A program made the translations under genes and the position numbers. A DNA stretch of 64,000 nucleotides, taken from the NCBI RefSeq assembly GCF_003076275.1, contig NZ_CP029064.1, forward strand, positions 1,994,501 through 2,058,500, written 5' to 3'. The notes beneath the pieces are model-generated. The model made no database searches and was not told where the DNA came from. It saw nothing but the letters and a program-made list of their open reading frames with translations. This DNA is from Microbulbifer sp. A4B17 (lineage in GTDB: Bacteria; Pseudomonadota; Gammaproteobacteria; Pseudomonadales; Cellvibrionaceae). Below are positions 43,624 through 52,102 of the stretch, piece by piece (the first letter of the stretch is position 1; every line of letters starts with the position of its first letter).

Positions 43624-44873
43624 TGCGAATCGCTATTGTTGGCAGCGGCATTGCCGGTCTTACTGCCGCTTATCTATTGAATCGAAAGTACGATATCACC
43701 CTGTTTGAAGCACAGGCGCGCCTGGGAGGGCATACCGCTACGGTTGATATTGACGAGGGGGGACGCCGGTTAGCAGTGGATACCGGCTTTATTGTTTACA
43801 ACGACTGGACCTATCCGAATTTTATTCGCTTGCTTAAAGAGCTGGGAGTTCAATCCCAACCCACCTCCATGGGCTTTAGTGTGCGCTGCGATCAGGAGGG
43901 ATTTGAATATGCGGGTAACAATCTCAACAGCCTGTTTGCACAGCGCTCAAATATCGTCAGCGCTGGGCACTGGCGTATGCTCTGGGACATTGTGCGCTTT
44001 AACCGTAATGCCCTCCGCGACTGGCAGGAGGGGAGGCTGAGCGAGACATTGACCTTGGGTGAGTATCTACCTGCGAACGGTTACTCCGCGGAATTCGCCA
44101 ATCGCTATTTGGTACCTATGGGCTCTGCTATCTGGTCTGCCAGTGTGGCGCAAATGCTGGAGTTTTCTGTCAGTTTCTTTGTCCGCTTTTTTGTCAATCA
44201 CGGCCTGCTCAACTTGGTGCGCCGCCCACAGTGGCGAGTGATTAAGGGTGGGTCGCGTGAATATATTGATCCGTTAATACAATCTTTCGCAAATAAAATT
44301 CGCTTATCTACACCCATTGAGGCCGTGCAGCGCTGTCGGGAAGGTGTGAATGTTCGCACTGCTGCAGGGGAAAATCTGGAGTTTGATGCCGTTGTTTTCG
44401 CTTGCCACTCCGATCAGGCCCTTCAATGTTTGACCGACCCCAGCGGCAGCGAGCAAAAAATCCTGGGGGCTATACCCTATGCAAAAAATGCCGTGGTCCT
44501 GCATACAGACAGGACCTTGTTACCGCGTCACCGTCGCAGTTGGTCGAGTTGGAATTACCAATTGCGCAGTGAACAGGATACGCTGCCTGTTTTGACATAC
44601 AACATGAATATACTTCAGGGATTGAATACCGAGAAAACCTATTGTGTCACCCTGAATGCCGAAGAGCTTATCGATCCCAAGTCTGTGCTCGGTCGTTTTG
44701 AATACTCCCATCCCCAGTTCTCTGTGGCCGGAACACGAGCGCAACAGCAGTGGGATAGTATTAATGGTGTTAACCGCACCTGGTTCTGCGGTGCTTATTG
44801 GGCAAATGGATTTCATGAAGACGGTGTAACGAGTGCGTTGCGAGTGGCTCGGGGGTTGGGTGTTGACTGGTAA
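43623..44873 (+). CDS. FAD-dependent amine-oxidase-like protein
   Basis: A 417-residue flavoprotein: IAIVGSGIAGLTAAYLL at the N terminus, LGGHTATVDID and DTGFIVYNDWTYPNF, then FCGAYWANGFHEDGVTSALRVA at the C terminus. It belongs to the amine-oxidase/phytoene-desaturase-like group found beside DUF1365 and cyclopropane synthases. Its ATG shares one base with the SDR stop. A role in fatty-acid or lipid modification is inferred from the conserved neighbourhood. Confidence 0.9.
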   Translation: MRIAIVGSGIAGLTAAYLLNRKYDITLFEAQARLGGHTATVDIDEGGRRLAVDTGFIVYNDWTYPNFIRLLKELGVQSQPTSMGFSVRCDQEGFEYAGNNLNSLFAQRSNIVSAGHWRMLWDIVRFNRNALRDWQEGRLSETLTLGEYLPANGYSAEFANRYLVPMGSAIWSASVAQMLEFSVSFFVRFFVNHGLLNLVRRPQWRVIKGGSREYIDPLIQSFANKIRLSTPIEAVQRCREGVNVRTAAGENLEFDAVVFACHSDQALQCLTDPSGSEQKILGAIPYAKNAVVLHTDRTLLPRHRRSWSSWNYQLRSEQDTLPVLTYNMNILQGLNTEKTYCVTLNAEELIDPKSVLGRFEYSHPQFSVAGTRAQQQWDSINGVNRTWFCGAYWANGFHEDGVTSALRVARGLGVDW

Positions 44874-44886
44874 GGAGGCCGGTATC

Positions 44887-45684
44887 ATGGAAAGTGCGAT
44901 TTATACCGGGTGGTTGGAGCACCGGCGCTTTGCGCCCAGAGCTCATCAGTTTCGCTACCAGGTTTTTATGATGTACGTCGATCTGGCAGAGGTGGAAGCC
45001 ATTTGTCAGCTCTCACCTTTTTGGTCCTCCCAACGGCGCGCACCTGCGAGATTTTGTCGCAGTGATTTTTTTGGCGATGAATCCCTCAGTCTTGATAAGG
45101 CGGTTCGACAGCGGGTGGAGGAGGAAGCGGGGGAGCAGCCTGCGGGACCTATTCGCTTGCTGGCCAATTGGCGCTACTTTGGCTACAACATGAATCCACT
45201 CAGTGTTTACTATTGTTTCGATGCTGAGGGCCAAAATGTGGATTGGTTGCTCCTGGACGTGCACAACACACCCTGGAAAGAGCGTCACAGCTATGTTTTG
45301 GACTGTCGTAATAATACCAAACTGCAAAAAGCGACCTTCGCAAAAACGTTTCATGTCTCGCCTTTTATGCCCATGGCCCAAGGGTATCGATGGAGGGGGA
45401 CAAAACCTGGAGAAAAGCTGACAGCCTACCTGCAAAATTTTGATGCGAGTGCCGAGGATGCAGAAGATGGCACTCGCCCAATGTTTGATGCAACTCTCAG
45501 CTTACAGCGCTGCGAAATTAGCGGCCGATCGCTTAATTCAATATTGATCCAGTACCCCTTGATGACCGTAAAAGTTATAGCCGCCATTTATTGGCAGGCA
45601 CTGAAATTATGGGTCAAGCGTATCCCGGTATTTTCGCACCCTCGCGACGACGCTGAGGTTCAGGCAGGAGATAAACAACTATGA
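44887..45684 (+). CDS. DUF1365-family protein
   Basis: 265 residues. The family pattern is present: ESAIYTGWLEHRRFAPRAHQFRYQVFMMYVDL, then RLLANWRYFGYNMNPLSVYYCFDAEG, HNTPWKERHSYVLD and AKTFHVSPFMPMAQGYRW. GGAGG lies ahead of the ATG at 44887; an upstream in-frame start would overlap the previous gene. Its biochemical role is unknown, but it almost always sits between the FAD protein and the cyclopropane synthase, as here. Confidence 0.92.
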   Translation: MESAIYTGWLEHRRFAPRAHQFRYQVFMMYVDLAEVEAICQLSPFWSSQRRAPARFCRSDFFGDESLSLDKAVRQRVEEEAGEQPAGPIRLLANWRYFGYNMNPLSVYYCFDAEGQNVDWLLLDVHNTPWKERHSYVLDCRNNTKLQKATFAKTFHVSPFMPMAQGYRWRGTKPGEKLTAYLQNFDASAEDAEDGTRPMFDATLSLQRCEISGRSLNSILIQYPLMTVKVIAAIYWQALKLWVKRIPVFSHPRDDAEVQAGDKQL

Positions 45685-46948
45685 GAGCAGTTCAGGAAGT
45701 TGATCAGGCTTCGTCGTCAAAATCAGAATTATCAGCACAGTCCTGGCTCGTTCGCCTGGCGCGCAAGCTGGTGTTGGAAAAACTCAAGGGTATTGATCGT
45801 GGCTACTTGTTAATTGAAGAGGGGGAGCAGTGTTACCACTTTGGTCAGAGACAAGAAGATGCAGAGATCTCGGCACATATTTGCGTACATGATCCATCCA
45901 GCTATATACAGGTGCTTTTAAACGGAACCATTGGTTCTGGAGAAGCCTTTATGCAGGGCGCCTGGACTTCAACCAATACCGTGGACCTGATTCGCCTGAT
46001 GGTGGACAACATGGAATTGGTGGAAGGTATCGATAGTCGTTGGAGCTATTTACCCCGATTAGGCCTGCGCTGGTTACATCAGTTGAATGCGAATAACCGC
46101 AATGGCTCACGTAAGAATATTTCTGCACACTATGACCTGGGCAATGAATTTTTCCGGTTATTTTTGGACAGGACCATGCTGTATTCATCTGCGGTCTACC
46201 CGTCTGAAAACGCAACCCTGTTTGAAGCCTCTAATCACAAACTGGAACTGATCTGCCGAAAGCTAAAGTTAAAGCCCTCCGATCACCTCCTTGAGATTGG
46301 TACTGGGTGGGGGGGATGGCCATTCATGCTGCCAAGTACTATGGCTGTAAAGTAACAACCACTACTATTTCCCAAGAGCAATATGACTACGCTCGTCAAT
46401 GGGTGAAGCATGAGGGTTTAGAGGATCAGATAACCCTGCTATTACAGGACTATCGGGACCTGAAAGGTAAGTACGATAAAATTGTATCGATTGAAATGGT
46501 GGAGGCAGTAGGGCACGAATTTCACAAGACCTTCTTCGCTGGTTGTAGCGAATTACTCAAAGAAGATGGCTTGATGGTGATGCAGGCAATCACCATTCGC
46601 GACCAGCGCTACCACGAGTATCGTAAAGAGGTCGATTTTATTCAGCGATATATCTTCCCAGGTGGCTGCCTGCCGTCTAATCAGGTTATCGCGGACCATA
46701 TTGCCAATTCAACAGATATGCAGATTGTTGGGCTCGAAGACATCACCGCCCACTACGCCCGTACATTAAGTGACTGGCGCAAAGCATTTTTTGAGCGAAT
46801 TTCCAAAGTGCGTGAGTTAGGTTTTGATGAGCGATTTATCCGTATGTGGGAATTCTATTTATGCTATTGCGAAGGGGGATTTTTGCAGCGAGTGATTGGT
46901 ACTGCCCAATTTGTGTTCGCTAAACCTCGGTTTCTGGGCAGGTTCTAA
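45681..46948 (+). pseudogene. cyclopropane-fatty-acyl-phospholipid synthase-like gene with a frameshift
   Basis: The first frame (from 45681, ATGA-coupled to DUF1365) encodes the N-terminal region to DHLLEIGTGWGGW and then a false tail. From about 46307 the +1-shifted frame continues correctly as MAIHAAKYYGCKVTTTTISQEQYDYA to FVFAKPRFLGRF. Together they form a roughly 420-residue CFA synthase-like methyltransferase: SAHYDLGNEFFRLFLD, motif I EIGTGWGG, KYDKIVSIEMVEAVG. The break is at a run of seven G; an eighth would restore it. Such enzymes modify membrane phospholipid acyl chains. Confidence 0.9.
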
Positions 46949-46980
46949 ACTTCTCAAGTTAATCTTGTGAAGTGTTTGTC
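46949..46980 (+). terminator. hairpin after the cyclopropane synthase
   Basis: ACTTCtCAAG and CTTGtGAAGT form a 10-base stem with one mismatch around TTAAT, followed by GTTTGTCTTT. It might attenuate rather than end the operon, as DUF2878 lies just downstream. Confidence 0.4.
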
Positions 46981-47084
46981 TTTCAGAATGGCTCAGGATC
47001 AAGGCGTGATTTCAGGGAGTTGTTCAAACCTTTTAAGAGTTTGCAACCCAAGGATATTACGGAATCAACCAGGGGCTCTCCTGC

Positions 47085-47600
47085 ATGTGGCGTTTTGTCG
47101 CTAATGCCTTACTTTTCGATATCGCCTGGCCACTGTGCGTCATAGTGGCCAAGGTGTGGTTGGTGGTTCCCTTTACTCTGTTGAATCTATTTATACATTT
47201 GCGCTATATCGCCAATTTGCCCAGGGAACCGCTTTGGTTAGCGGGGGTGTTTATCTTTGGTGTGTCTATAGACTCTATCTTGTTTCATTTGGGGGTGATG
47301 CGAAATGACAGCGGCTCCTCCTGGCCTCCCTTATGGCTGATCTGCCTGTGGTTGAACTTTGCCATGACCTTACGATACAGTTTGGTCTTCTTACAGAAAA
47401 ATCTATGGTTGGCGGTCATCCTGGGTGGTTTTTTTGGGCCATTCAGTTACTTTACTGGTGCATTCCTAAATGGCACTGTGGAATTGCACAGACCCCTGTG
47501 GCAATCCCTGGGAACACTAAGTGTAATCTGGGCCTGCATCCTGCCGTTGTTTGCCTATTTGGCAAGAAGGATTTGTCAAAAAGAGGCGAGCAATGCTTGA
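47085..47600 (+). CDS. DUF2878-family membrane protein
   Basis: 171 residues with about five hydrophobic segments, e.g. ANALLFDIAWPLCVIVAKVWLVVPFTLLNLFI, WLAGVFIFGVSIDSILFHLGV, LWLAVILGGFFGPFSYFTGA and SVIWACILPLFAYLARR. This matches the DUF2878 family regularly found in the ChrR/CFA cluster. Its stop overlaps the next start by eight bases. Function unknown. Confidence 0.85.
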   Translation: MWRFVANALLFDIAWPLCVIVAKVWLVVPFTLLNLFIHLRYIANLPREPLWLAGVFIFGVSIDSILFHLGVMRNDSGSSWPPLWLICLWLNFAMTLRYSLVFLQKNLWLAVILGGFFGPFSYFTGAFLNGTVELHRPLWQSLGTLSVIWACILPLFAYLARRICQKEASNA

Positions 47601-48327
47601 ATTTATTGCGATGTCGGCTATTGCCGGAACTAACTGTCATTACCAAGGGCCTTACCTGGTAAAAGGGCTGGCTTATGATCCTGTCGATCGACAGCTTCAA
47701 TATTGTGAATATTACACTTCAAAAGAGAATGACGAGATAATCGTTTTCTACTATTCGCCGGAAGGTGATTTAATAGCAGAGAAAACCCTGCAGGAGCGAG
47801 ATGGCGCTGCAGCCAGTCGCAGTGCTTTGCCCAATGTTACTCAGGTTGATCGAAGGCATGGAGAAGTGCGAGAAGTTCTTTGGCAGGACAGTCAGTGGAA
47901 GATGCGCTACCGAGCCAATGAGGATAAAGACTGGAAAGTAAGTTTGCGAGATGCTCGAAGTATCGATGTTATCGATGCGGGCTTCGATACATACGTGCGT
48001 GACCACTGGGGCTCCCTGGCTTCAGGGGAAACCCTCAACTTTAACTTCGCCTCCCCAATGCATGGCCGGTCGATAAAGTTGCGAGCTCGGATGGTTTCCT
48101 GTAACCGGGAGGCCAGTGAAGATACCTGTATAAGGGTAGATGTTGCCCAGCCTCTTATTCGTCTATTCGTAAAAGATCTAAATCTCACTTACGATACTGC
48201 TAGTCGCCGATTAAAGAGTTTTAAGGGCATAGTGAATATCCTTGACTCCCAGGCGAACTCACAACAGCTGGAAGTGTTCTATCAGTATTCAATGCCGCCC
48301 AGTGGCACCTTGCCGGCCCATCCATAG
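47593..48327 (+). CDS. unknown protein of the ECF operon
   Basis: 244 residues. GAGG lies six bases ahead of the ATG at 47593, which overlaps the DUF2878 end, so the two are coupled. The chain is rich in beta strands and Tyr/Asp (LAYDPVDRQLQYCEYYTS, IIVFYYSPEGDLIAEKTL, FNFASPMHGRSIKLRARMV), without recognisable motifs. It has no clear signal peptide. I do not recognise the family. Confidence 0.75.
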   Translation: MLEFIAMSAIAGTNCHYQGPYLVKGLAYDPVDRQLQYCEYYTSKENDEIIVFYYSPEGDLIAEKTLQERDGAAASRSALPNVTQVDRRHGEVREVLWQDSQWKMRYRANEDKDWKVSLRDARSIDVIDAGFDTYVRDHWGSLASGETLNFNFASPMHGRSIKLRARMVSCNREASEDTCIRVDVAQPLIRLFVKDLNLTYDTASRRLKSFKGIVNILDSQANSQQLEVFYQYSMPPSGTLPAHP

Positions 48328-48505
48328 ATCAACGATACAGCCTTACTGACTGCTACAACACTATTTACGCCTATCAGACTCATTGTCTAACGGGTCATTC
48401 TTTTTTAGGCGCCTGACTGGCGCCAAGTTCAACCGCCAGCTAAACCTAAAGAAGAAAAGCGTGACAAGCTCACTATCCTGTGGCGAAAGCGATATGGGGT
48501 GATTG

Positions 48506-48901
48506 ATGAAGACTGCTATTTCTGCAACTGCTGGAGTCATGATGGCACTGCTCTATGGTTGCGCTGCTCAGCCAGAGCAGGTTCCCGGTGCCGGTGGAAT
48601 CGTTATCGATACCTGGGGCGTTAATATGAATCAGTATCAAGCGGACCTTGCAGAATGCAAGGGAATCGCTTACTCAACATACAGTGACCAAGGGCGCAGA
48701 ACGGCTGCCGGTGCAGCTGGTGGAGCTGTAGTTGGTGGCGCACTCGGTGCGATAGTCGGTGATAGTGGACGTGCCGCAGTAGCTGGAGCCGGTGCCGGCG
48801 CACTTGTCGGAGGCTTATCAGGTGCGGGTAGCGCTAGCTCAGAGGCGACCTACATCATTAAGAATTGCCTGATTGGTCGCGGATATCGAGTGTTGAATTG
48901 A
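48506..48901 (+). CDS. glycine-zipper lipoprotein
   Basis: About 131 residues. The N terminus KTAISATAGVMMALLYGCAAQ is a lipoprotein signal with Cys at LYGC. Two glycine-zipper transmembrane helices follow: RRTAAGAAGGAVVGGALGAIVGD and AAVAGAGAGALVGGLSGAGS. Small proteins of this type sit in the outer membrane or act as YmgG/OmpA-like stress lipoproteins. Separate from the upstream operon, and it has its own terminator. Confidence 0.85.
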   Translation: MKTAISATAGVMMALLYGCAAQPEQVPGAGGIVIDTWGVNMNQYQADLAECKGIAYSTYSDQGRRTAAGAAGGAVVGGALGAIVGDSGRAAVAGAGAGALVGGLSGAGSASSEATYIIKNCLIGRGYRVLN

Positions 48902-48974
48902 TCTTCTGCATAAAACTGCTGTCCAATTTCTCATCAGTCCTCTGCTATTCAGCAACCTCACAGGACTTGGCACT

Positions 48975-49003
48975 GGCCGGGGGAAGTACCCCCGGCCTTT
49001 TTT
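48975..49003 (+). terminator. strong Rho-independent terminator
   Basis: GGCCGGGGG and CCCCCGGCC form a perfect 9-bp GC stem around AAGTA, followed by six T. It ends the glycine-zipper transcript. Confidence 0.93.
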
Positions 49004-49185
49004 CTATTTTACAGTTTTAACTCCAACATTTTACTTTTTAATGACTGGTTGCTTAAGTTGTTGTGCTAAATAGCAGGGCCATTAGTAAATCAAAAACAAA
49101 ATTGTGAAAATGCAGCGGAGCCATTAACTGAATGGCGTCTAAACTTTTAAGGCCATTTTAGATTTCCTGTTTTTAGGAGCCTGCT

Positions 49186-50205
49186 ATGTCCACTGCATCA
49201 ACTATTAATGCCCATGCAGTTTTAGAAGCCGGTGGTCCTTTTAAAAATTATCAAATAGAAGCGGGAGAGCTAGGTGCTACAGAAGTTGAATTGGAAATTA
49301 TGTACTGTGGTATTTGCCATAGTGACTTGAGTATGATTGAAGACGAGTGGGGGATAGGAAAATATCCAATGGTTGCTGGACACGAAGTCATTGGTCGTGT
49401 CACTGCGATGGGAGAGCAGGTCAATCATTTTAAAAAAGGCACTGTTGTCGGTTTAGGTTGGAATTCTGGTTACTGTGAAACGTGTCATACTTGTCGAATT
49501 GGTGATCTCAACCTGTGTAGAGAGGCACAATACACTATCCTGACTAATGGAGGCTTTGCCGATAAAGCCAGGGCTGATATGAGTGGCCTGGTTGTTATCC
49601 CTGACGGTGTGGATTATGCATCGGCCGGCCCCCTTTTATGTGCGGGTATTACCGTATTTAATCCACTGATTCAATTTGATATTAAGCCCACTGACAAAGT
49701 CGCAGTGATTGGTATTGGAGGCCTTGGCCATCTGGCTTTGAAGTTTTTCAATGCCTGGGGGTGTGAGGTTACCGCGTTTACGTCCAGTGAGGAAAAACGC
49801 AAAGAAGCCTTAGCTCTGGGTGCTCATAAAACACTGAACTCCCGTAATCCAGAAGAGATTCAAGTGGCAGCAATGAGCTTTGATTTTATTCTGTCAACGG
49901 TCAACGTCACTCTTGATTGGGATTTATATATCCAGTCCCTAAAACCCAAGGGGCGCTTACACTTTGTTGGAGCTGTAACTAACCCAATACAATTTACTCT
50001 ATTTCCCTTGTTATTTGGACAGCGCTCAATTTCAGCATCTCCTGTCGGCAGTCCCGGCACTATCGAAACCATGCTTGAGTTTGTAGCGCACCATAAGATT
50101 AAACCTGAGATAGAGATTTTCCCAATGAGCCAGATAGAAGCGGCATTTGAGCATTTAAAATCTGGTAAGGCTAAGTACCGGATTGTTTTATCGCAGGAGG
50201 GGTAG
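49186..50205 (+). CDS. zinc-dependent NADP(H) alcohol dehydrogenase/aldehyde reductase (YahK/Ahr type)
   Basis: A 339-residue MDR enzyme. The catalytic-zinc site is CGICHSDLSMIEDEWGIGKYPMVAGHEV (Cys at about 44, His 66) and the structural-zinc lobe is YCETCHTCRIGDLNLC. The cofactor motif is VIGIGGLGHLALKFFNAWG with FTSSEEKRKEA beyond, where Ser residues favour NADPH. It resembles broad aldehyde reductases of the CAD branch. Single gene. Confidence 0.93.
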   Translation: MSTASTINAHAVLEAGGPFKNYQIEAGELGATEVELEIMYCGICHSDLSMIEDEWGIGKYPMVAGHEVIGRVTAMGEQVNHFKKGTVVGLGWNSGYCETCHTCRIGDLNLCREAQYTILTNGGFADKARADMSGLVVIPDGVDYASAGPLLCAGITVFNPLIQFDIKPTDKVAVIGIGGLGHLALKFFNAWGCEVTAFTSSEEKRKEALALGAHKTLNSRNPEEIQVAAMSFDFILSTVNVTLDWDLYIQSLKPKGRLHFVGAVTNPIQFTLFPLLFGQRSISASPVGSPGTIETMLEFVAHHKIKPEIEIFPMSQIEAAFEHLKSGKAKYRIVLSQEG

Positions 50206-50290
50206 AGTACTGTTGTGTTCAGATCACGATGTCAAAGAAAAGAGCGTCCAAAGCCCTATTGTTTTAAATCCTAAGCAAGTATCCACAAAT

Positions 50291-50608
50291 CTAGATAGAA
50301 ATAGATACAAGTAACAATAATAATCCAATTGCTAGGGAGCAGCGCCCATAAAAAACATAGCGGCAACAAGTGCGAGTTAAAAAGGAGTCTTCCAGCCTTA
50401 AATATTCTTTTTCTCTAATAAACTTATCAAAAAATTTGTGTTTCTTGATCTCGTTGATGTCAAAGGACTCAGACATGAGAAGTTGCTTGTACATGCCCTC
50501 GTGTTCAAATTTCAGGTGTTTTTTTACTGATGCTCTATATAAAAAAGTTTTCGCAGCAAAAAATAGAAATAAGATCGTGAGGGATACTAGTAAAGCAGCT
50601 TCGTACAT
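50291..50608 (-). CDS. small membrane protein
   Basis: About 105 residues. An N-terminal hydrophobic helix (ALLVSLTILFLFFAAKTFLY) and a C-terminal one (SLAIGLLLLLVSISI) enclose a basic, helical loop. ATG at 50608 or GTG at 50617; neither has a good ribosome-binding site. Family unknown, moderate confidence that it is real. Confidence 0.5.
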   Translation of the reverse strand: MYEAALLVSLTILFLFFAAKTFLYRASVKKHLKFEHEGMYKQLLMSESFDINEIKKHKFFDKFIREKEYLRLEDSFLTRTCCRYVFYGRCSLAIGLLLLLVSISI

Positions 50609-50654
50609 AATTGGCACTATTTGATCTTGTAGATGTTAGATCATGAGTAGAAGA

Positions 50655-50745
50655 TATCATCTTTAAGCGATTTTAGACAAGTTTGTATACCTTTAAGTTT
50701 CTGTTGAGCGATACTAGAAGCCATTAGCTGCAGGTAACCTTAGCC
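50655..50745 (-). pseudogene. decayed 3' end of a paralogue of the gene at 54514
   Basis: In the minus frame this stretch reads WLLVSLNRNLKVYKLV-stop-NRLK, matching WFLGAFNNNLKVYKLIDNRLK of the protein at 54514-54909. Stops at two places show decay. No other part of the gene remains between 50609 and 50945. Confidence 0.7.
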
Positions 50746-50945
50746 TCCCATACTGGAGGCTTAACTCTAATATATATACATTTACTGTCCAGCAGTTGTG
50801 GCTAGACTGTTTAATCATCAAAAAAAGATGACAAATGTCATATAGATTTGATGACAGAAATGACTTACCCAGATCTCACTATTGCCTGATATTACATATA
50901 AATATTATTTCTGCACCGATGTTGCGGTGTTTGTGGAGGCTTACA

Positions 50946-51971
50946 TTGATCAAGACAGTTTCATTTATAGTTGGCGCGATAGTATTCCTTCTGGTGCTAT
51001 CTTGTACTATTTGGGTCCTTACAACGCCCCCGCTACCCAAAGATGTCCAGAAAAAGCTAAACCTGAGCCTTGAAAAACCGCTACCTGAACTGATCTCAGG
51101 CCAGAGCGGATATGTTCGCTCAGGAAGCCTTAAAATTTGGTATCAGCTTAAAAGCCCAGAGGGGATACCTGTTCGTGGCACGGTGTTACTGATAAACGGT
51201 ATGGGGTCTTCTTCTTTGTATTGGCCATCTGAAGTCTATGAGCCACTCTTAGCTGCTGGCTATCAGGTACTACTCACAGATCACCGTGGCTGCGGTGCCT
51301 CGAGTTGGGTTACCAACTGGACTAAGGAGACTGCTTACGACCTTTCCGACATGATGCGCGATAACCTTGCGGTTATGGACTCCCTGGGGATTAACCAAGT
51401 TCATGTTATGGGTGCCTCAATGGGAGGAATGATTGCGCAAGAAATGGCCCTGCAATACCCCCATCGCTTGAAAAGCCTTACCTCAATCATGTCCTCAGGT
51501 TTTCTCGAAGACCCCGAGTTACCCCAGGGAAAAACCTTCAGATACAATATGCTTCGGCTATTTCTTCGCTATGGACTCAGTGGCTCCGATGAGGGTATGG
51601 CTAAGTTGATGGTAAGTACTTATCACAGCCTTCAGGGGCAGGGAGGCTTTGATGTTGAACATATTGCACACACCACTCTCTACGAACTACGTCATAGGCA
51701 AGGATTTGATCATAATCTGCCAGTTCAGCAATTTACAGCAATCTCTCTTTCTGGCTCGCGATTAGAGCGATTGGAGGGCTTAGAGGTCCCCACCATGGTT
51801 ATCCACGGTGACAGAGATCCCCTGTTAAATATTGCTCAAGCCAAAAAGTATGCAGCTCGCATTCCTGGTGCTAAAACATTGTGGGTAGAAGGTATGGGCC
51901 ATGCCATGGCACCTGTATATGTGAAAGAATGGATGGAGCATGAAGTACAATTTTTAGAAGCTAATAACTAA
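50946..51971 (+). CDS. membrane-anchored alpha/beta hydrolase
   Basis: 341 residues from a TTG at 50946, chosen because GGAGG lies six bases upstream and the N terminus then is KTVSFIVGAIVFLLVLSCTIWVL, a single anchor. Starts at 50919 or 50835 would add a poor leader. The hydrolase core has GTVLLINGMGSSSLYW, DHRGCGASS, the nucleophile elbow VMGASMGGMIAQEMAL with Ser, then VIHGDRDPL and EGMGHAM with the catalytic Asp and His. Probably a periplasm- or membrane-facing esterase/lipase. Confidence 0.85.
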   Translation: MIKTVSFIVGAIVFLLVLSCTIWVLTTPPLPKDVQKKLNLSLEKPLPELISGQSGYVRSGSLKIWYQLKSPEGIPVRGTVLLINGMGSSSLYWPSEVYEPLLAAGYQVLLTDHRGCGASSWVTNWTKETAYDLSDMMRDNLAVMDSLGINQVHVMGASMGGMIAQEMALQYPHRLKSLTSIMSSGFLEDPELPQGKTFRYNMLRLFLRYGLSGSDEGMAKLMVSTYHSLQGQGGFDVEHIAHTTLYELRHRQGFDHNLPVQQFTAISLSGSRLERLEGLEVPTMVIHGDRDPLLNIAQAKKYAARIPGAKTLWVEGMGHAMAPVYVKEWMEHEVQFLEANN

Positions 51972-52013
51972 TGCCGGCATATCACTATTTACACTAAATG
52001 GGCTTACAAAAAG

Positions 52014-52043
52014 AAAAGGCCTCAGGATTACTGAGGCCTTTTT
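52014..52043. terminator. bidirectional Rho-independent terminator
   Basis: AAAAGGCCTCAG and CTGAGGCCTTTTT form a perfect 12-bp stem around GATTA with T-runs on both strands. It separates the hydrolase from the convergent LPMO gene. Confidence 0.93.
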
Positions 52044-52102
52044 GTTAAAAGCTGGTAGTCGAAGTTTCTACCAGTTAATATTTTTGGTTGGTAGTGCTTA
52101 AC

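Noticed and set aside
52014..52043. GC-rich palindrome as an operator
   Set aside because: It has T-runs on both sides and lies between convergent gene ends, so a bidirectional terminator explains it fully.
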